64,000 nucleotides of DNA from an uncultured Prevotellaceae bacterium (GCA_900316975.1 ONFA01000003.1:62001-126000); one strand, 5' to 3'. Shown: positions 19,236 to 30,058, counted from the first letter of the stretch. Numbers and translations are program-made. Notes: generated from the sequence alone by a model not told the origin.

Positions 19236-19762
19236 GCGTCGCCGAGGATCATGGCTCCTCCGAAGCCCATTTGTTTGATGAGTGGAAGTTTGTCGAATGT
19301 GATGCCGCCAAGTGCCATCACCCGATGGTCGATGATGCCCTCCTCGTGTGCCCTTGCAATGTCTTCGGCTGTGAAGGCGGAGTGATAGCCTTGCTTTGAA
19401 ATGCTGTCGAAGATAGGGCTAAGGCTGAGGTAGGTGAAGGGATGGCATTTCTTTTCAGCCAACTCTTCGATGGAGTGGCACGAGATGCTGAGTTGTCCTT
19501 TCCATCCTTCAGGAGGAAGAGGGTTGCGGCTGTTCAGGTGGATGCCTCTCAACGGATAAGTGAGGGCGAGTGTGTGGTGGTCGTGCAAGACGAGCCGCTG
19601 ATGCAATTCTGCAGGAATGGCACGGATGAGTGCTTCCAGTTCCTGCCGTGTGGCCTGTGGTTTGCGCAGATGGATGAGGTCTATATCTCCTCGGCGGAGC
19701 AACTGAACAATGCGTTCAGCTTCTCCGTCGAAGAAATGAGGGAGTGTGATAACGATGGTCAT
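19226..19762 (-). CDS. ThiE/TenI-like thiamine phosphate synthase family protein
   Basis: 178 residues from the ATG at 19762, which overlaps the thiH stop (ATGA), giving coupled translation; the longer upstream frame only reads through thiH antisense-free sequence and is rejected. The TIM-barrel ThiE fold is present in short form: LIHLRKPQATRQELEALI, RLVLHDHHTLAL, GIHLNSRNPL, ISCHSIEEL, YLSLSPIFDSISKQG and MALGGI. Compared with the true ThiE in the same operon (24170-24787), several diphosphate-binding residues differ, so it may be a TenI-type thiazole tautomerase or a divergent synthase. Position in the operon confirms a thiamine role. Confidence 0.85.
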   Translation of the reverse strand: MTIVITLPHFFDGEAERIVQLLRRGDIDLIHLRKPQATRQELEALIRAIPAELHQRLVLHDHHTLALTYPLRGIHLNSRNPLPPEGWKGQLSISCHSIEELAEKKCHPFTYLSLSPIFDSISKQGYHSAFTAEDIARAHEEGIIDHRVMALGGITFDKLPLIKQMGFGGAMILGDAWK

Positions 19763-20892
19763 GCGGTGTGTCCGAACAGGTCGAAGGAGGCATCCCAGTC
19801 TTTCCAGACGGGTTCGCGTCCTAATTCTTTGAGGCGTTGATTGATGACTTTTGCCGTGCGTTCGTCGCTGACGGTGAACTGCTCCAAGGCTTGCGGATAG
19901 GTGTGGTAGCCTCCGGGGTTCACTTTGCTTTCGGCCGACATGGTGGTGACTCCCAGCGTGCACATGTGGTCGCGGATGAAGGCGGGCTCGCGTGTAGAAT
20001 AAGAGATGTCAACGTCGTGGTCGAAGATGCGCATGGCGAAAGTGGCTTGTGCCAGTTCGCGGTCGGTCATGTAGCAGTTGGGGTGAAAACCTTCGTTTTG
20101 TGCAGGACGCATGCGTGGGAAATTCACCGAGTATTTGGTCTTCCAGTAGTGCTTCTGCAGGTAGCGCAGATGGTGGGCCATCATGGTCACATCGGTGCGC
20201 CATTCTTTCTCCAAGCCGATGAGCACACCCATGCCGATGGAGTGCACTCCTGCCTGTCCCATGCGGTCGAAGCCGTCGCAACGCCACTCGAACTTGCTCT
20301 TCATGCCCCGTGGGTGGTAAAGGTTGTAGTGGTCGCGGTTGTAAGTCTCCTGGAAACAAATGACTCCATTCAAGCCGTGGCGGGTCAGTTCCTTGTAGTC
20401 TTCGGCCGAGAGGGGCATCACCTCTATCTTGATGTTGGAAAAGTATTTTTTGGCGATGTCGATGGCCTTGGCGAGATAAGGCACCCCAGCCTTGGCTGGA
20501 TTCTCACCTGTCACGAGCAGGATGTTCTCGAAAGGAGCCAACTGCTTGATGGCCTTATACTCGTCTTCAATCTGTTCGGGCGTGAGGATGGTGCGTGCCA
20601 TCGGGTTTTCTCTGTGAAAGCCGCAATAGACGCAGGAATTGGAGCAGGAGTTGGTGATGTAGAGAGGTATGAACATCGACATCGTCTTGCCAAATCGCTC
20701 CTCTGTGTATTTGCGCGACAAACGTGCCATTGTTTCGAGATAAGGCTCTGCGGCAGGTGAGAGCAGGGCCATGAAGTCGTTCACGTCGCAATGTTCTTTG
20801 GTTAAAGCACGTCGCACATCGGTGTCAGTCATGGAGGCAATCCGTTCGGTTGTCTCGTCCCAACTGATTTTCTTTAATTCTTCTGAAAACAT
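19759..20892 (-). CDS. thiH: 2-iminoacetate synthase (radical SAM)
   Basis: 377 residues, the usual ThiH length. It cleaves tyrosine using S-adenosylmethionine to give dehydroglycine for the thiazole ring. The radical SAM cluster motif CxxxCxxC is seen in NSCSNSCVYCGFHREN at about residues 81-95. Other family segments are LLVTGENPAKAGVPYL, EVMPLSAEDYKELTRHGLNG and the C-terminal ALEQFTVSDERT. It starts 6 bases after thiF and overlaps the TenI-like gene by 4 bases. Anaerobes typically use this oxygen-sensitive enzyme instead of ThiO, which fits the organism. Confidence 0.96.
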   Translation of the reverse strand: MFSEELKKISWDETTERIASMTDTDVRRALTKEHCDVNDFMALLSPAAEPYLETMARLSRKYTEERFGKTMSMFIPLYITNSCSNSCVYCGFHRENPMARTILTPEQIEDEYKAIKQLAPFENILLVTGENPAKAGVPYLAKAIDIAKKYFSNIKIEVMPLSAEDYKELTRHGLNGVICFQETYNRDHYNLYHPRGMKSKFEWRCDGFDRMGQAGVHSIGMGVLIGLEKEWRTDVTMMAHHLRYLQKHYWKTKYSVNFPRMRPAQNEGFHPNCYMTDRELAQATFAMRIFDHDVDISYSTREPAFIRDHMCTLGVTTMSAESKVNPGGYHTYPQALEQFTVSDERTAKVINQRLKELGREPVWKDWDASFDLFGHTA

Positions 20893-20898
20893 AATCTT

Positions 20899-21702
20899 CT
20901 ATTTCTTTTTGCTGCAAGGCTGAAAAGCATACTCTTTCAGGCTTGTGATAGTGGGATGCTGGCCGCAGAGGGGGCATCCTTCGTTCTTGGGGAAATCAAA
21001 TCTTTGCCATTTCATTGTGAGAGCATCGAATGTGAGCAGGGCATTGTAAAGCGGTTCACCCACACCAGCCAGACACTTGATGGCCTCGGTGGCTTGCACC
21101 GTTCCGAGCATGCCGGCGATACTGCCCAGCACACCCACTGTGGCACATGTCTCCACATCGGAAATGGCTGGAGGCTCGGGGAACAGGCAGCGGTAGCAAG
21201 CGGTGCCGGGACAGTGTGTCATCACCTGGCCGGCATATCGGCTGATGCCCCCCATGCAGAAAGACTTTCCGAGCATCACACAGGCATCGTTGACCAAATA
21301 TTTGGTGGCAAAGTTGTCTGTCCCGTCAATCACAAAGTCGTATGGACGAATGAGTTCCAGCGCATTGTCTTCGCTGAGATAAATCTCATGCTTGGCGATG
21401 TTGAGATCGGGGTTGATGGCTTTTAGTTTCTCTTCTGCCGAATCTACTTTGGGCCTCCCCACATCGGGGGTGGTGTGGATGACTTGCCGTTGCAGATTGG
21501 TCAAACTCACTTGGTCGCCATCCACCAGTCCGATGGTGCCCACTCCTGCTGCTGCCAGATAGAGAGAGACGGGGGAGCCTAATCCTCCTGCTCCCACTAT
21601 GAGCACCTTGGACTGCAAGAGGCGCTGTTGCCCTTCCTTGCCGAAGCCGTCCAAAATGAGGTGGCGATTGTAGCGCCGTTTCTGTGTGGGGGTCAGTTCC
21701 AT
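20899..21702 (-). CDS. thiF: ThiS adenylyltransferase
   Basis: 267 residues from the ATG at 21702 (MELTPTQKRRYNRHLILDGFG), two bases after the thiC stop. ThiF activates the ThiS C-terminal glycine by adenylation and passes sulfur on. The nucleotide-binding GAGGLGSPVSLYLAAAGVG and the Asp in GLVDGDQVSLTNLQRQ are intact. Two zinc-site pairs are visible (CYRC and CPLC). The active-site Cys is probably in the VETCATVGVLG segment. There is no C-terminal rhodanese domain, so another sulfur carrier must be involved. It could also act as MoeB, but the operon settles it. Confidence 0.95.
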   Translation of the reverse strand: MELTPTQKRRYNRHLILDGFGKEGQQRLLQSKVLIVGAGGLGSPVSLYLAAAGVGTIGLVDGDQVSLTNLQRQVIHTTPDVGRPKVDSAEEKLKAINPDLNIAKHEIYLSEDNALELIRPYDFVIDGTDNFATKYLVNDACVMLGKSFCMGGISRYAGQVMTHCPGTACYRCLFPEPPAISDVETCATVGVLGSIAGMLGTVQATEAIKCLAGVGEPLYNALLTFDALTMKWQRFDFPKNEGCPLCGQHPTITSLKEYAFQPCSKKK

Positions 21703-21704
21703 TA

Positions 21705-23402
<1,698 letters not shown>

Positions 23403-24173
23403 TTAGTTTAAGAATGCGGTTAAAGGACTGGATGCTTCGGCACAATCGACAATGGCTCCAAGACCTGCCTCATATGCCTGACGGCCGGCAATAACTGCCT
23501 GGCGGAAGGCATCTGCCATAGCAACGGGGTCACCTGCTACGGCAATGGCGGTGTTGACCAGACAACAGTCGGCTCCCATTTCCATCGCCTCGGCTGCATG
23601 GCTGGGGGCACCAATACCCGCATCCACCACAACCGGCACAGTAGCCTGTTCAATGATAATCTGCAGGAAGTCCTTCATACGTAAGCCCTTATTTGTGCCG
23701 ATAGGGGCAGCCAAAGGCATGACGGTGGCAGCACCTGCCTCTTCCAGATGCTTGCAGAGAGTGGGGTCTGCCTGGCAATAGGGAAGCACGACGAAGCCTA
23801 ACTTGACCAGTTGCTCCGTTGCTTTGAGCGTTTCAACCGAGTCAGGCAACAGATAGCGTGGGTCGGGGTGAATTTCCAGTTTCAGCCAGTTCGTTCCGAA
23901 GGCCTCGCGAGCCATCTGCGCAGCAAACACTGCTTCTTCGGCATTGCGCACACCCGAAGTGTTGGGCAACAGCTGGATGTTCTTGTTCCGTGTGATATGG
24001 GTGAGCAGGTCATCCTGCTTGTCGTTCAGTTCAATACGCTTCATGGCCACAGTGACCATCTCTGTCTGCGAAGCCTCGATGGCACGTGCCATCAGGTCGT
24101 TGTTGTTAAACTTTCCCGTTCCGAGAAAAAGGCGAGAGCCAAACTCCCGTCCTGCAATGACTAATTTACTCAT
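23403..24173 (-). CDS. thiG: Thiazole synthase
   Basis: 256 residues. ThiG builds the thiazole phosphate from deoxyxylulose phosphate, dehydroglycine and ThiS thiocarboxylate. The family motifs are [13 protein letters not shown] at the start, [28 protein letters not shown], and [20 protein letters not shown], all with the Schiff-base lysine region intact. Its ATG overlaps the thiE stop by 4 bases. It forms a complex with ThiS, whose gene is at the head of the same operon. Confidence 0.97.
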   Translation of the reverse strand: MSKLVIAGREFGSRLFLGTGKFNNNDLMARAIEASQTEMVTVAMKRIELNDKQDDLLTHITRNKNIQLLPNTSGVRNAEEAVFAAQMAREAFGTNWLKLEIHPDPRYLLPDSVETLKATEQLVKLGFVVLPYCQADPTLCKHLEEAGAATVMPLAAPIGTNKGLRMKDFLQIIIEQATVPVVVDAGIGAPSHAAEAMEMGADCCLVNTAIAVAGDPVAMADAFRQAVIAGRQAYEAGLGAIVDCAEASSPLTAFLN

Positions 24174-24787
24174 GGTTTTGTGATATTGATGATTTTTTTC
24201 ATTTCGTCAATCGGTTTCTCCGCATGGAGAATGGTGCCGCTGAGCGCAATGCCCGTAACTCCTGTCTGCATGATGGCAGGAATATCCTCCGCCGTAATAC
24301 CGCCAATGGCGACAATGGGCAAGTGGATGTTGGCTTCCTCCATCTGCTCCACAATGTGACGATAGCCCTCAAGACCCAATACTGGCGAAAGGTTTTTCTT
24401 GGTCGTGGTGAATCGGAAGGGGCCACAACCGATGTAGTTGGCGGAAGCCTCATAGTGAGCCTTTACATCCTCAAAAGTATTGGCTGTTCCACCAATGATG
24501 AATGCACTTCCCAACACTTTTCTTGCCTCACTGATAGGCATATCGTTCTTTCCCAGATGCACTCCGTCGGCACCGAGTTCTTTGACCAGTTCCACGCGGT
24601 CGTCTATGATGAAGGTAGCACCGACATCTCTGCACATTTGTAGTGCTTCGATGGCAACAGGGCGCACTTCCTCATCGGGTGTGTCCTTCATGCGCAGCTG
24701 AATCCAACGGCATCCACCTTCAAGTGCCAAGCGGATGGAATCGAGATAGGAGTAGCGTTCCGTGTAGTGAGAGATGAATTGCAGCAT
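24170..24787 (-). CDS. thiE: Thiamine phosphate synthase
   Basis: 205 residues. ThiE joins HMP-PP to thiazole phosphate. Its TIM-barrel phosphate and Mg sites are conserved: [69 protein letters not shown] and [19 protein letters not shown]. It follows thiS by 3 bases and overlaps thiG by 4 bases. It is more canonical than the second ThiE-like protein at 19226-19762, so it is the likely true synthase. Confidence 0.96.
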   Translation of the reverse strand: MLQFISHYTERYSYLDSIRLALEGGCRWIQLRMKDTPDEEVRPVAIEALQMCRDVGATFIIDDRVELVKELGADGVHLGKNDMPISEARKVLGSAFIIGGTANTFEDVKAHYEASANYIGCGPFRFTTTKKNLSPVLGLEGYRHIVEQMEEANIHLPIVAIGGITAEDIPAIMQTGVTGIALSGTILHAEKPIDEMKKIINITKP

Positions 24788-24790
24788 GCC

Positions 24791-24988
24791 TTATCCTCCA
24801 CAAGCGGCTTTGATGATGATCACGTCTGCGCCTTCTGCTATAGGTGTGTTTGCCCATTCCGTGCGCGGAATCATCTGGTTGTTGATGGCCACAGCCACTC
24901 CTTTTTCTGGCAGACTCATTTCCTGCGCCAATTCTTGCAGATTGGTAGAGGTGATGCTTGTCTTCTTGCTGTTAATGTTAATGTCCAT
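24791..24988 (-). CDS. thiS: Sulfur carrier protein ThiS
   Basis: 65 residues from ATG 24988 (MDININSKKTSIT), ending in the obligatory Gly-Gly (IIIKAACGG) that ThiF adenylates and converts to a thiocarboxylate. The ubiquitin-like fold is supported by LQELAQEMSLPEKGVAVAINN and MIPRTEW. It is the first gene of the thi operon, just after the riboswitch leader. A longer upstream frame runs through the riboswitch hairpin and is rejected. Confidence 0.95.
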   Translation of the reverse strand: MDININSKKTSITSTNLQELAQEMSLPEKGVAVAINNQMIPRTEWANTPIAEGADVIIIKAACGG

Positions 24989-25010
24989 ATATATAAATAA
25001 TGTATAAATG

Positions 25011-25062
25011 AAGCAACCCCGAATAGTCGGACATACACTGTCGTTGACTACTCGGGGCTGCT
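25011..25062 (-). terminator. Expression-platform hairpin of the TPP riboswitch
   Basis: On the minus strand two 18-base arms (25045-25062 and 25011-25028) pair completely if two G-U pairs are allowed, with a 16-base loop, followed by CATTTATAC. The 5' arm includes CCCCGAG (25050-25056 region), which is complementary to CTCGGGG in the 5' strand of the aptamer P1 stem. This allows a switch between antiterminator and terminator. Confidence 0.65.
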
Positions 25063-25093
25063 TGTTCTTGCCATGTGGCAAATCTGATGTCAC

Positions 25094-25176
25094 TTTTCCC
25101 TGCGCCGGCATTACCCGTATCAGGTTCTATGGGTGTAATCTCAGCCTTTACTTATTCAGTATCAGCACCCCGAGCA
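25094..25176 (-). promoter_or_regulatory. TPP riboswitch (THI element)
   Basis: The minus strand reads GGGGTGCTGATAC..., then GGCTGAGATTACACCCATAG, then AACCTGATACGGGTAATGCC and GGCGCAGGGAA. These are the conserved P2/P3 CUGAGA and P4/P5 ACCUGA...AUGCC..CGUAGGGAA elements of the thiamine pyrophosphate aptamer in the correct order and spacing. It precedes thiS by about 105 bases and should repress the eight-gene thi operon when TPP is abundant. Confidence 0.96.
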
Positions 25177-25189
25177 TGTTATTTGTCTG

Positions 25190-25219
25190 CAAATATAGTG
25201 ATTATTTTTCATATACAAA
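25190..25219 (-). promoter_or_regulatory. Promoter of the thi operon
   Basis: On the minus strand TTTG (25216-25219) and TATATTTG (25190-25197) are 18 bases apart, slightly tighter than usual. It lies about 14 bases upstream of the riboswitch. Confidence 0.65.
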
Positions 25220-25264
25220 TATGAAACGGAATTTTTCTTATTTCAAAGTGATGATTCTTTTTTT

Positions 25265-26311
25265 TTATCCTACGATTTGTGGATATTGCATGGTGGAACA
25301 ATGCAGAGAACCATGCTGAAGGATGAGCACTCGACAATCGATGCCGATGACTTCTCGATTGGGAAATGCGATTTTCAGTTGGGCAAGGGCTTCGCAATCC
25401 TTGTCTGGTTGATGATAAGTAGGAACAAGTACGGCACGATTGATGATGAGGAAGTTTGCATGTGTGGCGGGAAGTTTGTTGCCGTCCTCATCAAAGCAAG
25501 GGTCGGGAAGTGGTAGCGGAAAGAGAGTATAGGGTTTATCTTCCACTGTACGAAGGGACAGCAGCTCTTGTTCCATGGCTTGCAGTTCCTCATAGTGCTC
25601 GTCTTGTGGGTTATAGCATTTGACATAAGCGATGGAGGTTGGTGAACAGAAGCGGGCAATAGTGTCGATGTGTCCGTCTGTGTCATCACCAGCTAACCAT
25701 GAGTGATGAATCCATAGAACTCGTTTCGCCTGAAAGTAACTTTTTAGTTTCTCTTCAATCTCTTGCTGAGAGAGTGTGTTGTTTCTGTTTTCCGCAAGCA
25801 GACAACTTGATGTGACCATCAGTGTACCTTCACCATCGCTTTCTATACTGCCACCTTCAAAAACGAAGTCAAGGTGGTTTCTATATTCAGCCTTTGTGCC
25901 AATAGCACAGTATTGGGCCGTCAGATAAGGTAGAATTACCTTGTTGATTTGGTTGTCATGGTTGGCTGCAAACTTCAGCCCCCAACCGTTGAACTGGAAA
26001 TCGTTGAGGAGTACTCGTTTCTGTGCGGAATCAATGCAGGTGATAAAAGCGTGGTCACGCGCCCATGTGTCGTTGGTGGGGCATGGAACAAACGTGATGC
26101 CTGCCATATTGACACCTCGTTGGATGAGGTCGGCTCTTGTCATGTCGGGATATTGAGCAACAATGAGAACTGGTTCATACTTGCTTATCTCTCGTACAAT
26201 CTCACAAAAACAATCAATGGCATCAGTCAGCACAGGTGCCCAATCCGTATCCTTGTGAGGCCACGTGAGTTGCACAAATGCTTGCTGATGCCATTCTGCT
26301 GGGAAAAACAT
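25265..26311 (-). CDS. Agmatine deiminase / peptidylarginine-deiminase family protein
   Basis: 348 residues, the typical AguA length. The family hydrolyses guanidino groups, in AguA converting agmatine to N-carbamoylputrescine. Substrate-site segments are complete: TWARDHAFI, FQFNGWGLKF, FEGGSIESDGEGTLM and DTDGHIDTIARF, and the catalytic Cys338 in GSLHCSTMQ near the C-terminus. No aguB-type carbamoylputrescine amidase is adjacent. It starts 12 bases after the tandem GH43 gene and so is probably cotranscribed, although the functions look unrelated. Confidence 0.9.
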   Translation of the reverse strand: MFFPAEWHQQAFVQLTWPHKDTDWAPVLTDAIDCFCEIVREISKYEPVLIVAQYPDMTRADLIQRGVNMAGITFVPCPTNDTWARDHAFITCIDSAQKRVLLNDFQFNGWGLKFAANHDNQINKVILPYLTAQYCAIGTKAEYRNHLDFVFEGGSIESDGEGTLMVTSSCLLAENRNNTLSQQEIEEKLKSYFQAKRVLWIHHSWLAGDDTDGHIDTIARFCSPTSIAYVKCYNPQDEHYEELQAMEQELLSLRTVEDKPYTLFPLPLPDPCFDEDGNKLPATHANFLIINRAVLVPTYHQPDKDCEALAQLKIAFPNREVIGIDCRVLILQHGSLHCSTMQYPQIVG

Positions 26312-26323
26312 GGTTTTTCTGTG

Positions 26324-28285
26324 TTATTTTTTCAATGGAGTAGGACCATTCAATGTTGGTTTGACAGGGATGATGTTTCCCTTCTTGTCGAAAGTCATCT
26401 TGTCGATGCATACTTCTCGATGGATGCCAGGATCATGGTCAATGAAGTTCTTGTTGATACGGTGGTAGCAGATGTACCAATCATCCTTACCCTTCAACTG
26501 CAATACAGAGTTATGTGCAGTGCCGTATATTTCCTCTTCTGGCAGTTGCTCGATAACGCGGTAGTGCTGTTCGTCAATCTGAATATCGCCTAGAGGGGAT
26601 GTGCTGGTTCCGTAGCATACATGGTAGTTGGGTGATCCTGTATCATCAACTGACCAAAGGAAGTAATAAATCCCCTTACGATAAAAAACGTATGGTGCCT
26701 CGCGATAGGCCCATGTCTGAAGGTTCCCTCCTTTGGGAGTGAGGTTCTTGGTCGTTTGTTTCTTTATTGAAAGCATGTCGTCTGTCAGTTCGGCACCAGC
26801 CATAAATCCGTTGCCCCAGTAGAGGTAGTATTTCCCAGATTTTGGGTCTTGGAACACATCCACGTCTATGGCTTGTCCACCACGGACTCCATTGGGACGA
26901 TCTGCGTCAGTGATGATGGGTGTGCCCGAATCCACAAAAGGTCCTGTCGGAGTGTTGCTGATAGCCACGCCGATTTCCTTGCGGTTACTCTTGGGATTGT
27001 GTGCAGAGAAATAGAAATAATATTTGTAGGAACCATCTTTCTGTTTGCGCTCAATGATGCATGGAGCCCATGCGTTGCCTGTTGCCCATTTCACTTGATC
27101 ACCCTTCACGTCAAGCATTTTCCCTTCATCTTTCCAATTGGCGAGGTCGGAGGAGGAAAATACACTGAAATCGTGACCTCCCCAACCAGGTGTTCCATCA
27201 GTTGTACTATAAATGTAGTACTTTTTTGTCAAATTGGAATAAAGAATTTCGGGGTCGGCATGGAAACCGGAAAGGATGGGTTGATTATGATTGCTAAAGA
27301 CTTTCAGAAGCCGTTCTTTCTCAGTCCGTGTGATGGGCATGATGGTGCCGTGGCGTGGGGTGAACTTTCCCTTTGTTGCCGTATTTTGCACGAATTCGAA
27401 AGTCTTGAGATCATGAGATTTGCAGAATTGGTAGTGACCGTTGCCATAGCAGTCATACATGATAATCCACGATTTACCATCGAGGCTCTTGCACACGCCA
27501 ACACCTTCCACGGCTTCCTGGGTCTGCTCTACATGCCCCTCGATCATTTGCCACTTGTCGGTCAGGTTTTTGGCCACTGCTTGATAGATGCCGCGCCCAG
27601 ACTCCTGCTTGTAGAAGAGGTGGTAGAGTTGGTCTGCCTCATTGTAAACGATGTCTCCATCGATGGTAGCGTTGCCTGCATCGAAGAGCCATTGTGGCTC
27701 TCCTTCAAGATCTGTGAAATCCTCGTTGGCATATTGGTAATATATCTTGTCGAACGAACCTGGGTCACTGGTGCGAAGGGAATAAAACACCATGTATTTC
27801 CCCACTTGATGGTCATAGATGGTTTCTGGTGCCCAAACACGAATGACATTCTTCCATTTCTTTGTATATCGAGTAGGGAAATTGATTACAGAATGTTGCC
27901 AGTTGATGAGGTCTGTTGATTTTAGCAGCACCATGCCGCGATTGCTTGACCATCCCAGGCTTGACTTCATGTCTGTTGCCACCATATAGAAAGTTTTTCC
28001 GTCTTCACCACGAAGAATGTGTGGGTCACGTACACATTGTGTGAAGGCGATGGTGTCAGATGAGATGACGGGATAACCATCATTGAGAGGTGTGAAGTTA
28101 TAGCCGTCGTCGCTGATGGCATAGCAAATCTGCTCGTCCTTCGGGTCGTTACTGTTGAAATAGGTGAACAGGTATGCCACCATCTCGTCTGGATTCTCTG
28201 ATGAAGCCTGTGTCGTGTTGCTGGCGAATGAGGGCATCGCCAACAGGATGTAAAGCGTTGTGGTTAATAAGAATTTGTTGTTCAT
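26324..28285 (-). CDS. Secreted protein with two GH43-like domains
   Basis: 653 residues with a signal peptide (MNNKFLLTTTLYILLAMPSFA). Two five-bladed propeller domains are in tandem. The first (about 30-320) has CVRDPHILRGEDGKTFYMVATDM, RVWAPETIYD and the blade TIDGDIVYNEADQLYHLFYK. The second (about 335-640) has FHADPEILYSNLTKKYYIYST, GNAWAPCIIE, QAIDVDVFQDPKSGKYYLYWG and EAPYVFYRKGIYYFLWS, a clear GH43 arabinanase/xylosidase pattern. The second domain is probably the catalytic one; the first may be a divergent partner with its own activity. Substrate likely arabinan or arabinoxylan side chains. It is the first gene before the agmatine deiminase-like gene. Confidence 0.88.
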   Translation of the reverse strand: MNNKFLLTTTLYILLAMPSFASNTTQASSENPDEMVAYLFTYFNSNDPKDEQICYAISDDGYNFTPLNDGYPVISSDTIAFTQCVRDPHILRGEDGKTFYMVATDMKSSLGWSSNRGMVLLKSTDLINWQHSVINFPTRYTKKWKNVIRVWAPETIYDHQVGKYMVFYSLRTSDPGSFDKIYYQYANEDFTDLEGEPQWLFDAGNATIDGDIVYNEADQLYHLFYKQESGRGIYQAVAKNLTDKWQMIEGHVEQTQEAVEGVGVCKSLDGKSWIIMYDCYGNGHYQFCKSHDLKTFEFVQNTATKGKFTPRHGTIMPITRTEKERLLKVFSNHNQPILSGFHADPEILYSNLTKKYYIYSTTDGTPGWGGHDFSVFSSSDLANWKDEGKMLDVKGDQVKWATGNAWAPCIIERKQKDGSYKYYFYFSAHNPKSNRKEIGVAISNTPTGPFVDSGTPIITDADRPNGVRGGQAIDVDVFQDPKSGKYYLYWGNGFMAGAELTDDMLSIKKQTTKNLTPKGGNLQTWAYREAPYVFYRKGIYYFLWSVDDTGSPNYHVCYGTSTSPLGDIQIDEQHYRVIEQLPEEEIYGTAHNSVLQLKGKDDWYICYHRINKNFIDHDPGIHREVCIDKMTFDKKGNIIPVKPTLNGPTPLKK

Positions 28286-28314
28286 AAAGGGTAATGTTTA
28301 TTTGTGTGTGATGA

Positions 28315-29013
28315 TTATTTGTGCCCGGTAAGGAATACTTCTGCCTTCTTGATGTCGTCAGCATGGTCAACATCGAGAATCTTGCTGAAGGGGTAGGCTT
28401 TCAGTTGAAACCCCTCCTTCACTAACTGTCGTTGGAAATTTCTCATCCTCGATTGTCCTTCCTGGATGCATTTGTCGATGACAGGAAAACTCTTTTCGCT
28501 CAGTCCGTAAATGCCACCTGATATATATGACTGCGGTTCGTTATCGAGAAAGGCTGTGATATTAAGTTGTTTGTCTGTCGCAATGTAGAGCGGTTTTTCA
28601 TCATCGATGTAATCCGTCACTGCCATCAAACCATCATGACAAGATGCCTCCCATGCTTGGATATATTGTTTGAATTCGTTTTCGTGGAAGATAGTGTCAA
28701 CCGTGGTAAGACAGAATTTCCCATCTCCCATCACCTGACGCAATTCGTAGAAACTGTGCATGGATGAAGGGGTGGTTTTGACAATTAGGTGTATCTTTGG
28801 ATTCTCTTCTTGTAGTTGGCGGAGATGCTCCTGTATGAGTGTCGTCAAATTGTTGGTGATGATGTAAATGTCTTCGGCTTCACAATCATTAAAGATGCGG
28901 ATGAGACGGTCTATCATCGCTTCACCATTCACTTTGACCAAAGGCTTAGGCAGTTCCACTCCCTCTTGTGCCATCCGTGTTCCCTCTCCTGCTGCAAGAA
29001 TAGCAAACTTCAT
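28315..29013 (-). CDS. Sugar-1-phosphate/NTP nucleotidyltransferase family protein
   Basis: 232 residues. The N-terminal nucleotide-binding signature MKFAILAAGEGTRM, followed by LPKPLVKVNGEAMIDRLIRIF, is that of the NTP_transferase superfamily. A metal-binding Asp is likely in FCLTTVDTIFHENEF, and the C-terminal metal site DVDHADDIKKAEVFL is also typical. The substrate sugar or alcohol phosphate cannot be deduced. It lies between the prs gene and the tandem GH43 gene on the same strand, 64 bases after prs, from which a hairpin separates it. Confidence 0.88.
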   Translation of the reverse strand: MKFAILAAGEGTRMAQEGVELPKPLVKVNGEAMIDRLIRIFNDCEAEDIYIITNNLTTLIQEHLRQLQEENPKIHLIVKTTPSSMHSFYELRQVMGDGKFCLTTVDTIFHENEFKQYIQAWEASCHDGLMAVTDYIDDEKPLYIATDKQLNITAFLDNEPQSYISGGIYGLSEKSFPVIDKCIQEGQSRMRNFQRQLVKEGFQLKAYPFSKILDVDHADDIKKAEVFLTGHK

Positions 29014-29028
29014 GTAATAGGCAATTGA

Positions 29029-29071
29029 TAATTGGCTATTCGGGCAGGAAATTCCACGACAGCCAATTATA
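29029..29071. terminator. Hairpin between prs and the nucleotidyltransferase gene
   Basis: ATAATTGGCT (29029-29038) and AGCCAATTAT (29062-29071) are perfect 10-base arms around 23 bases. It follows the prs stop on the minus strand and may end that transcript, though there is no long T run. Confidence 0.45.
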
Positions 29072-29077
29072 CATACA

Positions 29078-30016
29078 TTAGAAATTGAATTCCTCGCTCA
29101 CGCTCTTCTGCTCCGAAACGGCACGAATGGCACGGGCAAACATCTCTGCAATGGAGAGTTGCACCACCTTGGGACATTTTTGTGCGTAGGGGATAGAGTC
29201 TGTGAACACCATTTCTTCCAGTGCTGACTGCTGTACACGGTCACTGGCAGGATCACTCATCACGCAGTGGCTGGCAACAGCGCGTACACTTTTGGCTCCA
29301 GCCTTCATCATCTCATCGGCAGCACGTGTAATGGTTCCTGCTGTATCCACCATGTCGTCAACAATCACAACGTCCTTGCCTTTCACGTCACCGATGATTT
29401 GGATGGAGTCAACCACGTTTGCTTGTAAGCGCACCTTGTTGCAGAGCACCAATGGGGCGTTCAGTTTTTTTGCAAACAGACGCGCACGTTTGGCACCACC
29501 AACATCAGGTGTGGCAATGACCAAATCTGACAAGTGAAGATTCTCCACGTAAGGAACTTCCACGAGTGAACCATAGAGGTGGTCAACTGGCACATCGAAA
29601 AAGCCCTGAATCTGGTCGGCATGAAGGTCCATGGTGATGAGGCGGTCTATGCCTGCCACGCTAAGTAAATCTGCCACAAGTTTGGCTCCGATGCTTACAC
29701 GGGGTTTGTCTTTTCTGTCCTGACGTGCCCATCCGAAATAGGGGATGACAGCCACGATACTACGGGCACTGGCACGTTTGGCCGCATCAATCATCAGCAG
29801 CAGTTCCATCAGGTTGTCGCTGTTGGGAAATGTCGATTGAACAAGGAAAACATCGTTTCCACGGATGGACTCCTCAAAAGACACTGCAAACTCACCATCT
29901 GCAAAATGTGAAATCACCATATTGCCAAGTGGACAGCCCAAACTTTGGCAGATGCGCTCTGCTAAATATCTTGTTTTTGTACCGGAAAATACCTTAAAAG
30001 GTCTTGCTTCACTCAT
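29078..30016 (-). CDS. prs: Ribose-phosphate pyrophosphokinase
   Basis: 312 residues. It makes PRPP from ribose 5-phosphate and ATP for purine, pyrimidine, NAD and thiamine-linked pathways. The signature region is intact: FADGEFAVSFEESIRGNDVFLVQST, DLHADQIQGFFDVPVDHLYGS, and the PRPP-binding loop VVIVDDMVDTAGTITRAADEM. Length and motifs match class I PRPP synthetases. A good -7 box TACCTTTG (30059-30066 on the minus strand) lies 42 bases upstream. Confidence 0.97.
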   Translation of the reverse strand: MSEARPFKVFSGTKTRYLAERICQSLGCPLGNMVISHFADGEFAVSFEESIRGNDVFLVQSTFPNSDNLMELLLMIDAAKRASARSIVAVIPYFGWARQDRKDKPRVSIGAKLVADLLSVAGIDRLITMDLHADQIQGFFDVPVDHLYGSLVEVPYVENLHLSDLVIATPDVGGAKRARLFAKKLNAPLVLCNKVRLQANVVDSIQIIGDVKGKDVVIVDDMVDTAGTITRAADEMMKAGAKSVRAVASHCVMSDPASDRVQQSALEEMVFTDSIPYAQKCPKVVQLSIAEMFARAIRAVSEQKSVSEEFNF

Positions 30017-30058
30017 GTTTTTTCTAACTGTTTAGAACGTTGATAGGTTATTTCTGTG

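Noticed and set aside
19837-20760. 307-codon plus-strand open frame
   Set aside because: It is antisense to thiH, which has the radical SAM motif.
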